From Paraniabella ginsengisoli (GTDB taxonomy: Bacteria; Bacteroidota; Bacteroidia; Chitinophagales; Chitinophagaceae), in assembly GCF_022513635.1 (NCBI RefSeq), contig NZ_JAKWBL010000003.1, positions 1 to 64,000 of the forward strand: a stretch of 64,000 bases of DNA. Reading direction: 5' to 3'. Shown piece after piece: positions 59,301-64,000 of this stretch. The notes beneath the pieces were generated by a model. That model ran no database searches. It saw only the letters and a program-made list of their open reading frames with translations, and was not told where the DNA came from. How positions within the stretch are numbered: position 1 is the stretch's first letter; each line of letters starts with the position of its first letter. Made by a program: the position numbers and the translations under genes.

Positions 59301-61642
59301 ACACTTATCATCGGTGCAGGATATGGTGGCATGGCCATTGAAAGTTCTGTACGCGCTATTATGCTTGGAGTAGTAAACGCAAACGAAAAAATACAGCGGC
59401 TTACAGGTATTGAAAATTTGTACGTTGATGAACTTGAATTCATCGAACTATTTGAAGATAAGGCCATCACTTGTTTTTATAGCCTTACTAACTTTATAAA
59501 TGGAAACAGCGATGGAATGAACATTGCCTGGAAGGATAAGAAAATAAAAAGCCTGCCAGGTTCCAGAAAAAGGTTATTAGTTGATAATAATATTACCTGG
59601 TGGCAAAGGCTAAGCGTAATTGCAAATAATCAGTCGAAGGAAAAAGACAAAGTATTATCCTATTATTCGAGCACGAACAATGCAAGAGAAGAGAAAAAAG
59701 AATTGCATCACAATCTTCCTTTGATACAAACACTGCTTGATGACATTTCGATAAAGAAAAGCTGGTCTTTCGAAAAGGCAAAGGCTATTTTCGAATTGTT
59801 GATACCCGGAGACTTTAAAGAGAATATCAGAAGAAACTCTCCAATTCTTTGGGTGCTTGATAAGTTTACCGCTTCTTTTCCTGGGAATTATTACAAACAG
59901 GTAGCGCTACAGAAAAACCTCTGTGCGTTACCGCTGGCATGATCAGGCAATTGGCAACATCAGATTACAAAATCAACAATCCTGTAAAAAGTAATAATGT
60001 ATTGATCGTTGGAGATCCTACCCTCAATGGTTTTACAAAAGCCAATCAATTGCAGGGAGCAGCCAATGAAGCAAGATTTGTTCATGAAAAACTCAAAGAA
60101 TCCAAACAGTTGAACATAGAAGGGCCAGTTATAAACGGAAGTAGCGATGAAATACTTACAGCCCTATTCAAACAAGATTATAAAATTTTGCACCTTGCAG
60201 GGCACGGCTTCTTTGATGAAAACAATCCATCAGCTTCAGGAATGCTGATCGGTAAAATGAAGGACAGCGACGACGGGATGTTTTTAACACCACATCATAT
60301 TAATCAATTACCATCTACACCTGAATTTGTTTTTATCAATTGTTGCTTTCTAGGGCGTATCAATCCTTATGCTGAAGCGTTTTCAGCCAACCGTTTTAAG
60401 CTGGCAGCAAACATAGGTACGCAACTTATTGAAAATGGCGTGAAAGCTGTAATCGTTGCTGGTTGGGAAGTAGATGATAGTGCGGCATTAGCCTTTGCCG
60501 AAACATTCTACGATCGTATGTTAAATGGATATAATTTTGGTGACGCTGTGTTGGAGGCCAGAAAATATATTTACAACAAATTCAATTACACCAATACCTG
60601 GGGTGCGTTTCAATGTTATGGCCAACAACATTATTCTTTCAATCTCCATCGCGGCGCTTCTTCTTTTATAAAAACCTATGATATTTCTCAGGAAGCAGAA
60701 AACGATCTGGATAACCTACTGAGTAAAACTGAAGTGGCTTTTTACGAATCCGATGATTTGCTAAAAGAACTTCGAAGCATTTCCAAAGCTATTGACAAAG
60801 CTAATTTTAAAAGTCCCGAACTTAAGCAAAAAGAAGCACAGGCTTATATGGAATTGAATGATTTTGATACTTCAGGTTTGCTTTACAATAATCTTTTCAA
60901 AACTGAGAATGCCAGCTTTGATGTTAAAGCGCTGGAAAACTATCAAAATATTATTGTAAATAAAGCTATTGGCGAATACTTATCTATGACCGAACCTCAG
61001 GATAATAAAATTACTGAGATTGCAGAAGCTATAGATGGTAGTATTACTAACCTTAATTATTTGCTGGAAATATGGAAAACCGGTGAACGTTTTGCACTAA
61101 TTGGCGGTGCTTACAAACGAAAAGCATTTGTAATAAAAAGTGATACGAAAGCAAATGAAGATAGCAAAATAAAGACGATGGAGACAGCAGCGTATCATTA
61201 TCGCAATGCTTATGAAAAGCTGGAGAATAGCTATTCTTTTTCCAACTGGATCATCATGGAACTTTTTCTTATAAAAAAGAAAAAGCAAAAATGGGGTCAG
61301 CAAGTAAACCGGAACGGACACAGATATCAACTTTATTCAAATGCTGAAATCGAAAAACGCCTGACAGCATTCGAGAAAATTACTAAAGAAGAAAATGCAG
61401 ATTTAACTTACTGGAAGCTTTCCGAAATTATTGATGTGAATATTTGCCGCTACTTTCTAAAACCTACCGAAGCCAACTTTAACGAACTTACTGATGCATT
61501 ATTATCACTTTGGAAAATATCAGGCTCAAAGAATAAAAAGCAACGCCAAATAGCAAACTTGAAGATACTCGCTCACTTTGCGGGATTTGCAGGCATTACA
61601 TCAGTTAAGAAAAAATTGGAAGGGTTTGTAAATGAGATGTAG
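56306..61642 (+). CDS. Giant protein with two alpha/beta-hydrolase domains and a CHAT (caspase-like) protease domain, frameshifted
   Basis: About 1,779 residues after adding single bases near 57160 (A run), 58726 (T) and 59905; otherwise four adjoining pieces (56306-57175, 57226-58728, 58653-59942, 59939-61642). Each junction gives a smooth continuation (KVNRFIRVACPARGT; THGDLTTKKHLFQGI; TEKPLCVTAGMIRQL). Domain 1 (about 170-290): LLFIHGTASS with nucleophile elbow SHSRGG. Domain 2 (about 505-800): LLLPGIMGSFLE with elbow GHSMGGL, LCAT/lipase-like. A middle region (about 870-1200) I cannot name, with CIISGLGNAENLNGYQL. CHAT domain (about 1225-1450): His in LHLAGHGFFD, Cys in FINCCFLG, GVKAVIVAGWEVDD. 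C-terminal helical tail. No signal peptide: cytoplasmic. Possible cell-suicide or defence effector; inferred only. Confidence 0.82.
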
Positions 61643-61718
61643 CGCAGTTATTGGCATATAACATCTCCTTTCTGATTTAACGAAACTCACAGAATGGAAT
61701 AATGGCTTTTTACGATGA

Positions 61719-63738
61719 TTACTTTAAAGCCATTTTCTGTTTATGTATTTCCTTAACCTCTTTGATAATATTTAGAAAGCGCTGCACGTCCGGTTCATAG
61801 CCGCCTGCACTCTTAAGCACTTCGCCATTTTCATCAACAAATATATACAAGGGTTGAGCCACAGCGCCAAACCGGGTAAGTTCAAGATCGAGATTTTTAG
61901 CTCCAAGCGTCGTAATTTCCGAACCATCCTTTGATATGTATTGTTCGCTTTCTGGTAGCAAAGTCTTATCATCACAATAAAGGCTTGCAACAATAAAGTG
62001 CTGATTAAACTCTCTTAAAACTTCGGGTTTAGATAATACAGCCCGTTCCATTTTTCGGCAATTCACACAACTGTGTCCCGTAAAATCCAAAAGAACAGGT
62101 TTCCCCGTTTTTTTGATGCGGCCAAAGCTTCTTCATAATCAAAAAAGGCAGCAATACCTGGTAGCTCAGATTTAAGATTATTTGTATATTTCACTGGCCT
62201 TGCTTCTTCACTATTTCCAGAAGTTGCATTACCATTTACATTTGCGTTTGACTGAATGCTCAAAATATTATCATGAAGATTGAAGTCTAAAGTCTTACGT
62301 TCCGGCAAAAACCCACTTACTCCCGATAAGGGCGCGCCCCACAGGCCTGGTACAAGATATATTGTGAATGATAAAGTTGCAATGGCGAAAAAAGACGAGT
62401 GACAGATAAATAAGGAAGTCCATAACTATTCTTAGGAAGCTGATCATCGTGTGAAAGCCGAAGTTTACCCAACAAGTACAGCCCTAAAAGACCAAAAATT
62501 ACTATCCAGATACTTAGGTATACTTCAAAATCAAGCAAGCGCCAATGATATTGAAGATCTACATTAGATAAAAATTTCATTGCCATTGCCAACTCTAAAA
62601 ATCCCATAGTAACTTTTACAGAGTTGAGCCAACCTCCGGATTTTGCAATGTTATTAAGAACGCTGGGAAAGAATGCTCCGAGAGCAAAGGGCAATGCAAT
62701 TGCAAGGCCAAAACCTAAAAATCCGACAACGCCACCAAGACTATTCCCTGATTTTACAATATATACAATTAGAGAACTTATAAAAGCAGAAGTACAGCTA
62801 AAAGAAACAACTACCAAGACTAAAGCCATGAAAAAGATTCCGCCAAAGCTGTTAGAATTTGCCTTGGAATCAAGTTTTGTTGACCAGGATGCCGGCAATG
62901 TAATTTCGAAAGCACCCAATAGCGAAATACCAAACACTACAAAAAGTACAAATACAAAAAGGTTAAAACCCATGCTCGTACTTAACTCATACATTGTCTT
63001 TTCTGTAAATAATAAACTTACTAAAGCTCCTATTGCAGTAAAAATGAAAATTATAGACAAAGAATACAAAACCGCGTTTTTAATACCAGTAGCACGATTT
63101 TTACTGCGTTTGGTAAAAAAACCAACAGTAATGGGCAATAACGCATAAATACAAGGCATTATAAAAGCGATGAAGCCTGCTACCAAGCCTGCCAAAAACA
63201 GCTCCCACAAAGAACTTTTATTAAGATTGTCATCTTCTTGTATGACTGGCGATGTAACGCTGACTGCATCAGGTGTTTTAATATCAATGCTAAATTCTTT
63301 TTCAGCGGCAGGAAATTCTTCGCCCGATTTATAGATATATGCAATCTTCCCTTTTATAACCGCCGAATCATTTTCTGCAATGTTAAGCTGCTGCACCCAT
63401 TGAATAGAGTCAGTAACAAAATTTACGGGTAAGGCAAGTGTAGCGTCTGTTTTTGTTTGCACGTTCCCTTTTTCATCAATTGCTCCATTCAAATATTTTG
63501 AAGAGGTAGTGTCAAAATTAATTTGTGTAAAAACGGCATCTTCTGGCTTTTTCTGTATTGCATAAAGATCAATACCCGATTTTAATACATGAGCGGTTAT
63601 GGTTAATGCTACTTTGTTCTTATCAATTCTATCATGAGAAAAGGAAAACCGGACATCTGTAGAATCCTGTGCTAAGGAAACAATTGTTGTTAAGGTGAAT
63701 ATAAATAAGATAGCAAGATACTTGTTAAGAAATTTCAT
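61719..63738 (-). CDS. dsbD: Thiol:disulfide interchange protein DsbD, frameshifted
   Basis: Carries electrons across the inner membrane to periplasmic thiol partners, including apocytochrome c assembly. Start at 63738 with signal peptide (KYLAILFIFTLTTIVSLAQ); N-terminal immunoglobulin-like domain to about 165; eight-span core with the two redox Cys in FIMPCIYALLP and VSFSCTSAF; C-terminal thioredoxin domain with HSCVNCRKM. T-run losses near 62390 and 62105 break the frame; about 674 residues after repair. Functionally consistent with ccmE/ccmF in the same window. Confidence 0.92.
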
Positions 63739-64000
63739 TATTCGCTGTTAGATGTTGAAAGGCTAACAAAAAACGTTTCGCCGTAAAAAAACGAAGGTAT
63801 ATCAGAAAACACCATTTATTGCAAAGGTCAAAGACAAAATAACACCAAAATTACCTTTTTGTTTTACTTATTTCCCTGACAATACTTCTCCCCGCTGATT
63901 TTAAGCAGATTAAAACATCGCAGATTTATGCAGAAATTGCACCACAGGAAAACTCCTTTAGCCACCAAAAATGAAAGCAACTTCAAATCCTATCAACTCA
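63739..64000. other. Right-end intergenic region with CGCAGATT-type repeats
   Basis: No gene supported. 63897-63940 contains CGCTGATTTTAAGCAGATT and CGCAGATTTATGCAG, an imperfect repeat like the one at 383-406. An ATG at 63971 opens ten codons (MKATSNPINS) to the window edge; it could start a gene on the plus strand, but nothing more can be said. Confidence 0.4.

Noticed and set aside
56306..61642. Four separate genes instead of one giant CHAT protein
   Set aside because: Each boundary shows an overlap or a short gap without a ribosome-binding site, and adding one base gives smooth family-like sequence across the junction.
63971..64000. Start of a plus-strand gene at the window edge
   Set aside because: Only ten codons are visible, with no supporting promoter or ribosome-binding site.

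Overview
The window comes from a Bacteroidota genome, most likely a Chitinophagaceae-type bacterium. The evidence is a SusC/SusD utilisation locus next to a hybrid two-component regulator, promoters of the TTTG-N19-TAnnTTTG type, many 'alphabet' lipoproteins and SPI-exported proteins, a PPi-type phosphofructokinase and a GOB-like B3 metallo-beta-lactamase fold protein. Base composition is AT-rich and even, and I see no prophage, insertion sequence, CRISPR array or rRNA operon.

A strong technical theme runs through the window. About twenty genes carry -1 frameshifts, most of them at A/T homopolymers, and adding one base restores a canonical family sequence each time. I therefore annotate whole genes across these breaks and state where the breaks are. 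They look like uncorrected long-read indels, not decay.

Layout. 1-1.5 kb: GTPases Der (cut by the window edge) and Era. 1.5-2.7 kb: a small membrane protein, then an unusual tRNA-fMet locus with one intact gene, one decayed duplicate and a 3' half-copy separated from the intact gene by a small GIY-YIG nuclease gene. 2.7-9.3 kb: DUF1080 protein, cytidine deaminase, a small lipoprotein, FolB, TrxB, B3 MBL, prolyl oligopeptidase. 9.5-12.4 kb: PPi-type phosphofructokinase and pyruvate kinase (glycolysis). 12.5-14.9 kb: sugar isomerase, cytochrome c, DUF1080 lipoprotein, a plausible keto-sugar operon. 15-22.4 kb: a glycosyltransferase-like gene, LysA, ScpB, AtpG, CcmF, CcmE. 22.6-23.3 kb: a broken lipoprotein gene.

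23.4-31.6 kb is a leucine/isovalerate degradation operon: methylcrotonyl-CoA carboxylase beta and alpha, methylglutaconyl-CoA hydratase, acyl-CoA dehydrogenase, HMG-CoA lyase, and both subunits of 3-oxoacid CoA-transferase. It is preceded by a TetR-type palindrome. 31.7-39.2 kb: a phosphodiester-glycosidase-like protein, a giant thioester alpha-2-macroglobulin with a TonB-plug-like segment, and a DUF1801 protein.

39.4-53.9 kb is a polysaccharide-utilisation-like locus: NHL/IPT lipoprotein, SusC, SusD, DUF1735-type lipoprotein and a glutaminase/DUF4965 protein, divergent from a hybrid two-component system (HTCS). A 9-bp direct repeat with 21-bp periodicity occurs in front of the HTCS gene and again inside the utilisation operon; it is a good candidate for the AraC-type binding site of the HTCS. 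54-64 kb: OmpA-family lipoprotein, FAD amino-acid oxidase, a ~1,780-residue protein that joins two alpha/beta-hydrolase domains to a CHAT (caspase-like) protease domain, and DsbD.

Short palindromic repeats are scattered through intergenic DNA and also sit in frame inside mccA and the macroglobulin gene, and inside the tRNA copies.
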